This document shows, in pieces, positions 42,612 to 50,642 of a stretch of 64,000 bases of DNA. Position 1 is the first letter of the stretch; each line of letters begins with the position of its first letter. The position numbers and the translations under genes were made by a program. Under the pieces are notes generated by a model. That model was not told the origin of the DNA, made no database searches, and saw only the letters and a program-made list of their open reading frames with translations. This DNA is from Staphylococcus arlettae (GTDB lineage: Bacteria > Bacillota > Bacilli > Staphylococcales > Staphylococcaceae): NCBI RefSeq assembly GCF_002902345.1, contig NZ_PPQB01000012.1, positions 233,126 through 297,125 on the forward strand. The letters are read 5' to 3'.

Positions 42612-43853
42612 TTAAAAACTCATGCTTTTAAAGTCGAGATTTCCAGCAGGTAATACCACTCTTTCAGATAACATTCTATATCTTGTTGGTGTGCTAAAAC
42701 GATTACCTTCTTTTCCACTAGGTAAGTATTTCATAACTAAAGCTTTCGAAGATTTTTTATACACTTCATCATCATCAATTTTTTCTATAGTTTTGATTTC
42801 TTCTACTAATTTAGTAATATCTTCAAGCATCAGTTCGAAATTGATTTCTAAATTTTCTGACTTATTTATTTTCAAACTATTCCCATTCTCAATCAACCAC
42901 TCGAACAAAAAGTATCCTGTCCCAGCATCAAAATTAGTTAATGCATCTGGCTGTCCTGGATATCTTATCAATCTTTCAAGAATTACAAATTCTAGTAATT
43001 CATTTTTATAAGGTAATGAATATTTATCTAAAGTTAAAATTGATTCGCAGTCTACTTTAATTTCTTCTAAAATACCTGAATGAAAATTCATTTTAGACTG
43101 TAAATTCTCATTCAAAGGTCGAGGTCCTTTGTGATGAAAGTAATCATGTAAATACCCCCAAATTGATCGAACCGTATAACATTCTTCAGCGGTTAATGTG
43201 GTGGAAACCCAATTACTTTGGTCTATTAAAACGTTTGCTCTTTGTATTGTTTCATTCATCCATATTTTTTGAAACTTATTAAAAAAGAACACTGCAAAAG
43301 ATTGATTATTAATCTTCTCTTTAGTAGAAATATTTTCTGGGAAAAAAACTATACAATTTCCCTCTATTACTCCATTAGATCCGGTTATCAACTTAGTTGA
43401 TTGGCAACCTGATCCTGGATGTGGTAATAATTTTTCAATTTCATTTAATAATTGTGGTTCATATCGTTGAGCAAATATTGCTTCAAAAAAATACCCTGTA
43501 GGTTTAGGACCATTTGGACATTTAACTGGACCAACAAACATTACTAATTCTTTATTGTTAGGTGCTTTTAAGTTTTCCAGGGTATTTATAAAATCTGGTT
43601 TAAATTCTAAACCTGATTTTATCCAGTTTTGAATATCTTGTTCAAAAGCTTTAGCCATTAACTCATTATTTGTTGCTTTATAGATATAACTTAACTTTTC
43701 ATTTAATTGATAAAGTGTTTTTTCTATAAAAAATTTGTCGCCAATTATACTGCCATCTTTTGATTGATGTGCTTTAATGATAGTTGTATATGGTATTATC
43801 TCTTGTTCAAAATAAATTGTAATATTTTCTATAGAGTCAATGTATTTTTTCAT
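42612..43853 (-). CDS. DUF6421-like protein with HDYFHH motif, biosynthetic cluster member
   Basis: 413 residues, soluble, no signal. I do not recognise its reaction. The central motif SIWGYLHDYFHHKGPRPL (about 235-255), followed by SGILEEIKVD (about 272), gives a His/His/Glu/Asp set that looks like a metal site. FVGPVKCPNGPKP and GSGCQST hold conserved-looking Cys residues. This best fits proteins I recall as DUF6421. It is 22 bp after the BacA-like gene and last in the four-gene operon. A metal-dependent tailoring enzyme is a guess. The start follows GAGGGAG. Confidence 0.6.
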   Translation of the reverse strand: MKKYIDSIENITIYFEQEIIPYTTIIKAHQSKDGSIIGDKFFIEKTLYQLNEKLSYIYKATNNELMAKAFEQDIQNWIKSGLEFKPDFINTLENLKAPNNKELVMFVGPVKCPNGPKPTGYFFEAIFAQRYEPQLLNEIEKLLPHPGSGCQSTKLITGSNGVIEGNCIVFFPENISTKEKINNQSFAVFFFNKFQKIWMNETIQRANVLIDQSNWVSTTLTAEECYTVRSIWGYLHDYFHHKGPRPLNENLQSKMNFHSGILEEIKVDCESILTLDKYSLPYKNELLEFVILERLIRYPGQPDALTNFDAGTGYFLFEWLIENGNSLKINKSENLEINFELMLEDITKLVEEIKTIEKIDDDEVYKKSSKALVMKYLPSGKEGNRFSTPTRYRMLSERVVLPAGNLDFKSMSF

Positions 43854-43875
43854 TTTTATACTCCCTCTTTACCAT

Positions 43876-44406
43876 CTAATAATGTATTGTAAATCCCATT
43901 GGAACTTCACCAAAATCTTTAATTACTTTCAAACTATACTTTTGAGCTGCTGGTAAAGTCGTAATACATGCATCACTTAACCCCTTTGAACACTGTAAAG
44001 CAGCTTGAGAATTTGAGTTAACTAACTTAATATTTTTCGAGACAGTAAAATCATATGCTAATCCTGATGGAGCTGGATGTGTAGCTATGATACTATTTCC
44101 TAAATCTTTCGTGTCATCATTTGTCGCTAAAATCATATTATAAGTGGGCATTATGAAGCAATCTACTAGTGATAAATCATTTAAATTGGAAAATACAATT
44201 TTATGCAAATCTGGATAAACCACGCAACCTAACAATGCTGCAAAATCATTCTTTTTAACTTCTAATAGTGCATCTTCAAGTGTATTATGTAAAAATACTT
44301 CCCCTTCTATTTTATTTTCTTCTAACCATTTATATGCAGCTTGCTCACAGTTTGTGTTGATTGGTCCCAAAGTATGAATGAATTTGATATCTTCAATAGC
44401 TTTCAT
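43876..44406 (-). CDS. BacA-like (prephenate decarboxylase family) protein
   Basis: 176 residues from the second of two ATGs, 6 bp after GGAGG. The whole chain has the prephenate dehydratase fold without the ACT domain and resembles bacilysin BacA as I remember it: FIHTLGP, LHNTLEDAL, IIATHPAPSGLAYDFT, KLVNSNSQAALQCSKGLSDACIT and QKYSLKVIKDFGEVPM. BacA decarboxylates prephenate to start the anticapsin moiety. Related proteins feed non-ribosomal dipeptides. The gene is 13 bp before the end of the ATP-grasp gene and 22 bp ahead of the HDYFHH gene. The precise substrate is not shown. Confidence 0.72.
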   Translation of the reverse strand: MKAIEDIKFIHTLGPINTNCEQAAYKWLEENKIEGEVFLHNTLEDALLEVKKNDFAALLGCVVYPDLHKIVFSNLNDLSLVDCFIMPTYNMILATNDDTKDLGNSIIATHPAPSGLAYDFTVSKNIKLVNSNSQAALQCSKGLSDACITTLPAAQKYSLKVIKDFGEVPMGFTIHY

Positions 44407-44419
44407 CATTATCCTCCGT

Positions 44420-45667
44420 TTATTTATAATTTATTAAAATTTCATCATCTAACCATTTGTAATAATTAACGCAGTCATCGTAATTATTATGAGTCGTCAA
44501 AACAAATCCCGGATATCCAGAGAAATTAGGGTATGGTTCGACAATATTTCCTACTTGCAAAAATTGGAGAATTCTATTAGTTTCTTCTTGCTTCAAGACA
44601 TTATTAAAACCTTTTAAACTCGTTATTTCTCCATGGCCCTTTGTTGGCACTATATAGTTCCCTGCTATACATTTTGCCACTTCATTGCTGTTTGGTATTT
44701 CAACTTCTTGACCTAGCGCAGCAAATAAAGACCATTTAGCTAGATTAAAACCGGTACTAGCTTTAACAATGAAATGTGAAACACCGGACCCTCCTATACG
44801 TGCGCCAACTTCCAATATATAAGGCTGATTAGCATTATCAACTCTTAATTCTGTATGTGTAGGACCATTTATAATTCCTAAAGCTTTATTCGCATGTATT
44901 ACTTGTGCTTCTATTGCCTCTTTTAATGAGTACGATATTTGGGCTGGCGCAATATAAACCCCTTCTTCAAAATATGGACCTTGTGGATTACCTTTATAAC
45001 CAATAGAGAGAACAGTCGTTTTCCCGTTGTTAACAAAAGATTCTGCCACATATTCTGGACCATTAATATATTCTTCAACAATAATGCCACTAAAAGAATT
45101 CCCTTCATTATGCGACATATAATTCAACGTTTGTTCATTAATTGCTTGTACTGTTTCTATACCATTTTTCGCCTCTTGCTCATTATTTGCTTTGATAACG
45201 CCTAGACTTGAAAATCCAGTTTTGGGTTTAATAACTATCGGATAATTCATAGCTTTAATCACATCTATATCACTAATATCATCAATTTCTGCGTATTTTG
45301 GGTTATTTATATCATACTTATTAAACTGCTTTCTCATAGCACTTTTATCACGCAAATGTATATGTGAATGCTCTCCAGATTTAGGTAGATTTAATTCTGC
45401 TGCCAAGAGAGATGTAAAGGTTACCGCACCATCAAACAAGGTCATGACGCCATCAATAGGATCATGTGAATCCAGGTGTTTTAATTCATTTATTGCCACT
45501 TGTTCATTAAAAATATCTATTGATAGTTGTCTTTTAACTGCTGGTAAGTCAACGGGTTGCTGCTTTGGTCTATTCACCAATGTTAATCGAATGCCTAATT
45601 TTTCTGCCTCTTCAAATATAAAGGGGATATCAATATTTTGATAAATTAATACAATGTGCTGTCCCAT
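44420..45667 (-). CDS. ATP-grasp amino-acid ligase (BacD-like)
   Basis: 415 residues. The ATP-grasp pattern is clear: SAMRKQF (about 110), YPIVIKPKTGFSSLGV with ATP-binding Lys (about 150), IIVEEYINGPEYVAESF, and the Mg/phosphate motif GPTHTELRVDNANQPYILEVGARIGGSG (about 265-295). The GP.HTE and E.GARIGG forms are typical of L-amino-acid ligases such as BacD, which join two amino acids with ATP. The neighbours (BacA-like protein, exporter) support a dipeptide-like or amino-acid-conjugate product. The start follows GAAGGAGTAATTAAAT. Purine-type ATP-grasp enzymes are less likely. Confidence 0.8.
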   Translation of the reverse strand: MGQHIVLIYQNIDIPFIFEEAEKLGIRLTLVNRPKQQPVDLPAVKRQLSIDIFNEQVAINELKHLDSHDPIDGVMTLFDGAVTFTSLLAAELNLPKSGEHSHIHLRDKSAMRKQFNKYDINNPKYAEIDDISDIDVIKAMNYPIVIKPKTGFSSLGVIKANNEQEAKNGIETVQAINEQTLNYMSHNEGNSFSGIIVEEYINGPEYVAESFVNNGKTTVLSIGYKGNPQGPYFEEGVYIAPAQISYSLKEAIEAQVIHANKALGIINGPTHTELRVDNANQPYILEVGARIGGSGVSHFIVKASTGFNLAKWSLFAALGQEVEIPNSNEVAKCIAGNYIVPTKGHGEITSLKGFNNVLKQEETNRILQFLQVGNIVEPYPNFSGYPGFVLTTHNNYDDCVNYYKWLDDEILINYK

Positions 45668-45684
45668 ATTTAATTACTCCTTCG

Positions 45685-46617
45685 TTAAGTATTAGATCTA
45701 TTTTTGTGAATATTAGTGCTAAAATATTGGAAAATTGTAGTTATAACCTTAGGGCTTATGTTTATGAGCATAACACCGCATAGTATTAAAGCCGTTCCTA
45801 CATACGTGTAAATATTTAATGTTTCACCTAAAAACAAGGAACCTAAATAGAGCGCTATTGCCGGGGAAATAAATAAATGTGCACTTGCTCTAGATACATG
45901 CCAATGCTTTAACAGTGTCATATATAATGCTAGACCAATGACTGATCCAACAGTTGATAAATAGAGTAATGCATATAAACTCGGCCCATGAAAAGTTCGA
46001 TTCCCATTCTCTAGTAGTAAGCTAGCAAACCCTAATCCGATACCACCTATAATCATTGCTACAGCATTAAAGTTAAATATAGGCATATATGATAAATGGT
46101 CTCTTACTTTAATAGTGACTAAAGCACTACCTAGACCACTTGTTAAAATAAGCAACATAGATACAATACTTAATAGAGAATAATCAATTTGAAATGTTTG
46201 CCAAAATATTATGATAATTCCAATCAAGCTGAACAAAACCCCAGATATTTGCATCTTTGTAGCAGGTATTCCACCAAAAATTTTATTGAATATTAACAGC
46301 ATTACAGCAAGCATAGACATTAACACAGAAACTAAACCACTAGATACATATTGCGTTCCCCAGTAAACAGTACCAAAGGGGACACTAAAATAAAAAATGC
46401 CATAAAATAAGGCAAGCATATAACCTTTAGGCGGCAACTTCCATTTTTTAAATATTAGCAAAATTATACATATAAGTGATCCTGAAATTATAAAACGCAT
46501 AGATGATGACCAAAAAGGCAGACTATTTTCCAATCCTATTCTTTGTGCTCCCCACGTCGTTCCATTTACTAAACATATAATTACAAAAAATAACCACAGT
46601 AATGATTTATGATTCAA
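45685..46617 (-). CDS. EamA/DMT family exporter, first gene of the biosynthetic operon
   Basis: 310 residues; the start is TTG behind AAGGAGTGCATAATA. It has ten transmembrane helices in two EamA repeats, with the motif WGAQRIGLENSLPFWSSSMRFIISG in the first and SAHLFISPAIALYLGSLFLGE in the second. Members export amino acids and metabolites. Position as the first gene, 17 bp before the ATP-grasp gene, suggests it exports the product and gives self-protection, as BacE does for bacilysin (BacE itself is an MFS protein). Confidence 0.82.
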   Translation of the reverse strand: MNHKSLLWLFFVIICLVNGTTWGAQRIGLENSLPFWSSSMRFIISGSLICIILLIFKKWKLPPKGYMLALFYGIFYFSVPFGTVYWGTQYVSSGLVSVLMSMLAVMLLIFNKIFGGIPATKMQISGVLFSLIGIIIIFWQTFQIDYSLLSIVSMLLILTSGLGSALVTIKVRDHLSYMPIFNFNAVAMIIGGIGLGFASLLLENGNRTFHGPSLYALLYLSTVGSVIGLALYMTLLKHWHVSRASAHLFISPAIALYLGSLFLGETLNIYTYVGTALILCGVMLINISPKVITTIFQYFSTNIHKNRSNT

Positions 46618-46803
46618 TATTATGCACTCCTTTGAAAATACATAATTTATATAATACTATAATATTTTCTTATTACAAGAAAATTCTAAAATTTCTAAAT
46701 ATTTTTAAAATAATAAATTTGTTTAACATGTAAATAAGACCAAAAATGAACTAACCCTTGTTAAAGGATTAGCCCTTGCTATATTTAAAATCTATTTTGT
46801 CTC

Positions 46804-46834
46804 AAAAAGGACGCCTTACAAATAAGGCGTCCTT
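46804..46834 (-). terminator. Terminator of the small ORF at 46857
   Basis: AAGGACGCCTT-ATTTGT-AAGGCGTCCTTTTTGAG on the minus strand: a stem with a T-run, 22 bp after the 47-codon ORF. It separates that ORF from the exporter operon. Confidence 0.82.
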
Positions 46835-46856
46835 GTTATGTTAATAACTATTATAT

Positions 46857-47000
46857 TTATTTATAACCAAAAGCTGAAAGTGCTGAATCAAGCAAAGTTA
46901 CAGCACTATTTCCTACATTTGAAACTTGCTCTCCAAGAAAAGAAATTGCATTATCTTCTACTCCACTAATACATCGAGATAAAATTTTAGAACTAGCCAT
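46857..47000 (-). CDS. Candidate small protein, 47 codons
   Basis: The ORF begins MASSKILSRCISGVEDNAIS and ends LSAFGYK. An in-frame ATG at 47027 would give 56 residues. Neither start has a strong ribosome site. Support comes from its own terminator 22 bp downstream and a promoter-like TTGAGT, 17-bp, TATTTT upstream on the minus strand. Between lie no other frames. The chain has a helical, amphipathic-looking C-terminal half with low net charge. No family was recognised; it could be a decayed gene end. Confidence 0.4.
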   Translation of the reverse strand: MASSKILSRCISGVEDNAISFLGEQVSNVGNSAVTLLDSALSAFGYK

Positions 47001-47099
47001 ACTAAACACAGAAAAACACTCAGTCATGATGAACCGGTTGCTTTAAATAGAAAAATATATAATTCATAACCAACACTCAAATGTAGATCATAACTAATT

Positions 47100-47146
47100 A
47101 AATCGTGTAATCTCAAGTTTCAATACACTTGAGATTACACGATTTT
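47100..47146. repeat. Long inverted repeat (terminator-like)
   Basis: AAATCGTGTAATCTCAAG pairs with CTTGAGATTACACGATTT across a loop of about 11 bases. It lies between the gntR gene (minus) and the small ORF, and could end gntR transcription, though the T-run on the minus strand is weak. Confidence 0.7.
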
Positions 47147-47300
47147 GAGTTTTATTTATGATATGACGCCTAATGTTTAGATGATAGGAGCTAAACCTAA
47201 GATTATATAGTAGTTTAATTTTCGTGCTCACTAACACACACTATTATTGAGGTTTTGGTTTTTTGCATGTCGCGCTGCTTTAACATCTTCAGCTGTTCTT

Positions 47301-48008
47301 TTATTTTAGAGCTTCTCTTATTTCCTGCCATGCTCTTTTTCTATGAGATTCCATTAACTGTCTTGCAGCTTTACCATCTCTAATTTTCATACAAGCTAAC
47401 ATTGCTTCGTGCTCTTCAATTGAGAATTCAGGTATAGGTCGTGCATTGATAGTATACAAACGTACTCTATACAGTTGATCTGCGTGTATGTTGCGCATAT
47501 TAATGAGTTTAGAATTATCTGCTAATTGAGTGATTTTTTCATGAAATTCATCATCTTGTTTCGACCATTCGTATAGATCATCTTGTGCTAAATACTTTTT
47601 TTGCTCAATGACTATGTCACTTAATTCATGTAACGCATGATCTGTCGCTTTCTCGGTTGCCATTTCTATAGCTAGACCATCAAGGCTTTCTGTAATTTCA
47701 TAGATTTCTTTGATATCTTTTTCTAAAATCGGATTTACTTTAAATCCTTTTCTTGGAATTAATGTAATCATATCATCAGCTTGTAGCCTAATTAATCCCT
47801 CACGCACTGGCGTACGACTCATTTCTAATATTTCAGCAATTTCTCTTTCTAAAAAGGTTTTTCCTGGTTTAAGGATTAAATTTTTAATAGCTATACGTAT
47901 GATATGATACGCTTTTTCGGGTAGCCTTAAATCTCCAACTTGACTTGCTATATTTTCAATATTTGCACTTAATAATTTTAAAGAGTTCTCGTTATTCGGC
48001 ATATCCAT
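47301..48008 (-). CDS. GntR family regulator (FCD/FadR-type)
   Basis: 235 residues from the ATG at 48008 behind TTGGAGGAAATATT. The N-terminal winged helix has KPGKTFLEREIAEILEMSRTPVREGLIRLQADDMITLIPRKGFKV. The FCD ligand domain has EIYEITESLDGLAIEMATEKA and EHEAMLACMKIRDGKAARQLMESH, with likely metal-binding Asp/His residues. It follows the tartrate dehydrogenase gene and probably controls the local metabolic module through the ACGTATACAT sites. The ligand is likely an organic acid. Confidence 0.87.
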   Translation of the reverse strand: MDMPNNENSLKLLSANIENIASQVGDLRLPEKAYHIIRIAIKNLILKPGKTFLEREIAEILEMSRTPVREGLIRLQADDMITLIPRKGFKVNPILEKDIKEIYEITESLDGLAIEMATEKATDHALHELSDIVIEQKKYLAQDDLYEWSKQDDEFHEKITQLADNSKLINMRNIHADQLYRVRLYTINARPIPEFSIEEHEAMLACMKIRDGKAARQLMESHRKRAWQEIREALK

Positions 48009-48029
48009 AATATTTCCTCCAACAAAAAA

Positions 48030-48059
48030 CACGATTTACTATTAGTATAGCAAATCGTG
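48030..48059 (-). terminator. Terminator/attenuator between the dehydrogenase gene and gntR
   Basis: CACGATTTGCTAT...ATAGTAAATCGTG (minus strand, one mismatch) followed by six T residues. The stem ends only 20 bp before the gntR start, and the T-run joins its GGAGG site. It would reduce read-through into gntR. Confidence 0.75.
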
Positions 48060-48077
48060 CTATTATATTAATCCTTC

Positions 48078-49175
48078 TTAAGCATTTACTTTAATATTTG
48101 CTAATTCATTGATAATTGCATCTGTCATTTCAGTTGTATTTGTTGTTCCACCAATATCTGCAGTTAAGTAACCATTGGATGTCGCATTTTTAATAGCTTG
48201 ATTGACTTGTTTTGCTTCTTCGGTCAATCCTAATTCTTCTAGCATTAACGCAGCACTTCCAATAGCCCCTATCGGATTCGCGATGCCTTTGCCTGCAATG
48301 TCAGGTGCTGATCCATGCACAGATTCAAACATACTTGGGTAGCGTTTATCAGGGTTTAAGTTTGCACTAGCAGCTATACCTAAACTACCCGCCAAGGCAC
48401 TTCCCAAATCTGATAAAATATCTGCTAATAAGTTAGAAGCAACCACAACTTCTAATTCTTCAGGATGTAAGACAAATTGAGCAGCCATGGCGTCAATTAA
48501 CCATTTATCTGTTTCCACATCAGGGTAATCTTTACTTACACGTTCAAACACTTCATCCCACAGTACCATACCGTATTGCTGTGCATTACTTTTAGTTACA
48601 CTTGTAACTTTCTTACGCTTTCTTTGACGTGCAGTTTCAAAAGCATAACGGATGACGCGCTCACATCCCTTTTCAGTAAACAAAGAAGATTGCACCGCTA
48701 CTTCATTATTCAAACCTCTTCCTGTAAAGTTTCTACCACCAACACCTGAGTATTCTCCTTCTGAATTTTCTCGTATTAATACCCAATCTAACTCTTTCAC
48801 ATTAGGATGATTTAATTTACTCTCTACATTTGGTAAAAATTCAACTGGTCTGATATTGGCCCATTGATCAAAACCTTGGCAAATTGCTATACGCAAGCCC
48901 CACAAGCTAATATGGTCTGGTACACCAGGAAAACCAACTGCCCCAAAATAAATGGCATCGTGATTTTTAATTTGTTCTAATCCATCTTTCGCCATCATTT
49001 CCCCATGTTCTAAATAGTATTCACAACCCCATGGGAAATAATCTGTTACAAAATCAAATTTACCATTTGACTTATTAGCTAAATACTTTAAGACTTTCAA
49101 TCCTGAATCAACCACTTCAATACCAATACCGTCTCCAGGAATAACAGCTAATTTAAATACTTTTTTCTCTGACAT
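48078..49175 (-). CDS. Tartrate dehydrogenase/decarboxylase (TtuC-like beta-decarboxylating dehydrogenase)
   Basis: 365 residues from the ATG at 49175, preceded by AAAGGGGAGATTTAAT. It belongs to the isocitrate/isopropylmalate dehydrogenase family: LAVIPGDGIGIEVVDSGLKVL, AVGFPGVPDHISLWGLRI, IRENSEGEYSGVGGRNF, KSNAQQYGMVLWDEVF, DAMAAQFVLHP, NLLADILSDLGSALAGSLGIA and ESVHGSAPDIAGKGIANP. WGLRIAICQ and EGEYSGVGGR point to tartrate/D-malate dehydrogenase rather than LeuB. It can yield D-glycerate from tartrate, which fits the glycerate kinase gene nearby. It is divergent from the transporter gene. D-malate is the main alternative substrate. Confidence 0.82.
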   Translation of the reverse strand: MSEKKVFKLAVIPGDGIGIEVVDSGLKVLKYLANKSNGKFDFVTDYFPWGCEYYLEHGEMMAKDGLEQIKNHDAIYFGAVGFPGVPDHISLWGLRIAICQGFDQWANIRPVEFLPNVESKLNHPNVKELDWVLIRENSEGEYSGVGGRNFTGRGLNNEVAVQSSLFTEKGCERVIRYAFETARQRKRKKVTSVTKSNAQQYGMVLWDEVFERVSKDYPDVETDKWLIDAMAAQFVLHPEELEVVVASNLLADILSDLGSALAGSLGIAASANLNPDKRYPSMFESVHGSAPDIAGKGIANPIGAIGSAALMLEELGLTEEAKQVNQAIKNATSNGYLTADIGGTTNTTEMTDAIINELANIKVNA

Positions 49176-49215
49176 ATTAAATCTCCCCTTTTCAATTGTT
49201 ACCTCCATTTTAATA

Positions 49216-49298
49216 ACGTATACATAAAAGTCAAGTAAATATGTAAATAGACCTTATTAAGCTATTTATATTTATATAATTGACAATTACGTATACAT
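49216..49298. promoter_or_regulatory. Paired GntR-type operators ACGTATACAT
   Basis: Two identical 10-bp copies, 49216-49225 and 49289-49298, each holding the palindrome GTATAC, in the divergent promoter region between the dehydrogenase and transporter genes. One is placed near each start. The spacing fits control of both genes by the local GntR protein. Confidence 0.65.
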
Positions 49299-49353
49299 TA
49301 ATGTACTATGGTGAAAAATGTAAACGCTATCATTTTTGTGAGGGGGAGAACAA

Positions 49354-50628
49354 ATGGATGAATCAATTATTACGCTTTTATTTTTAATATTTGCAATTGT
49401 CATGTTTACTTTAGAAATTATTCCTTTATCTATTTCAGCTATGATTGTCGCTATAGGATTATCTTTGACCGGTGTACTTACAGCAAAAGAAGCATTTGCC
49501 GGCTTCGTCGATCCTAACGTTTTACTATTTATGGCGATGTTTATAGTGGGGTGTGCCTTTTTTGAAACTGGCATGGCAGAAAAAATCGGAAAGGGTATTA
49601 CGCATTTTGCTAAGACACCTAAAAAATTATTAATTGTTGTTATGGGGATTACCGGATTAATGTCTGGGTTTTTATCTAATACTGGAACAGCAGCTGTTAT
49701 TATTCCAGTCGTCATAGGTATTGCTGCAAAGTCTTCTATTTCAAGGACATCACTACTAATACCCGTCGCGTTAGCAGCAGCTATGGGCGGAAATTTAACA
49801 CTCATCGGTGCTCCAGGTAATATGATTGCACAATCGACCTTAAACCTTACAAATCAGAGTTTTGGTTTTTTTGAATACGCCTTAATTGGGCTACCTATTC
49901 TGGTCGTTGGAACATTATACTTTGGTCTAATAGGTCATAAATTGCTACCACAAAATAACGACAAAAGTGAAACAACAAATTCAGTATTTGATAAACAAGT
50001 TGACGTAAACGCTGTTCCGAGATGGAAGAAGCTCATGGCTTTACTTGTCCTGATTTTTACAGTGTTAGCTATGATTTTTGAAGATATTATTCACGTCCCA
50101 TTATATATTTCAGCTTGGATTGGTGCGCTGATTTTGGTTGCTACAAGAGTCATTACAGAAAAAACTGCGATGAAATCTATTGATATGAATACTATTCTTT
50201 TGTTTGTCGGTTCGCTATCATTGGCAAATGCTATCCAAAAATCAGGTGCGGGTGAATTAATTGCTAAAACAATCATCAATATTTTAGGCACAAGTCCATC
50301 GTCTTATGTCTTGCTACTAGTCATATTAGTCATCTCTGCAGTCATGACTAACTTCATAAGTAATACTGCAGCAACAGCTTTGTTAGCACCCATAAGTTTA
50401 TCAATTGCTAACAGTATAGGGGCCGATCCAAGAGCTGTAATCATGGCCACAGTCATCGGCGCGTCAATGGCTTTTGCCACACCTATAGGTATGCCTGCCA
50501 ATACAATGGTTTATGGTTTATCCAATATTACATTCATACAATATGTTAAAGTCGGTTTGCCATTAGTTGTATTATCAATCATTGTGTGTATGATCTTATT
50601 ACCGCTTCTTTTCCCATTTTATCCATAA
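49354..50628 (+). CDS. SLC13/DASS-type anion permease, probable tartrate or dicarboxylate importer
   Basis: 424 residues with about 11-12 hydrophobic segments. Typical features are FVDPNVLLFMAMFIVGCAFFETG, FLSNTGTAAVIIPV (first SNT motif), MGGNLTLIGAPGNMI, and in the second repeat VMTNFISNTAATALLAPISLSI (second SNT). These paired motifs bind the carboxylates and Na+. The start follows GAGGGGGAGAACAA. Glycerate kinase follows after 14 bp. Citrate, succinate or malate are alternative substrates. Confidence 0.82.
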   Translation: MDESIITLLFLIFAIVMFTLEIIPLSISAMIVAIGLSLTGVLTAKEAFAGFVDPNVLLFMAMFIVGCAFFETGMAEKIGKGITHFAKTPKKLLIVVMGITGLMSGFLSNTGTAAVIIPVVIGIAAKSSISRTSLLIPVALAAAMGGNLTLIGAPGNMIAQSTLNLTNQSFGFFEYALIGLPILVVGTLYFGLIGHKLLPQNNDKSETTNSVFDKQVDVNAVPRWKKLMALLVLIFTVLAMIFEDIIHVPLYISAWIGALILVATRVITEKTAMKSIDMNTILLFVGSLSLANAIQKSGAGELIAKTIINILGTSPSSYVLLLVILVISAVMTNFISNTAATALLAPISLSIANSIGADPRAVIMATVIGASMAFATPIGMPANTMVYGLSNITFIQYVKVGLPLVVLSIIVCMILLPLLFPFYP

Positions 50629-50642
50629 GGAGGATATAGATT

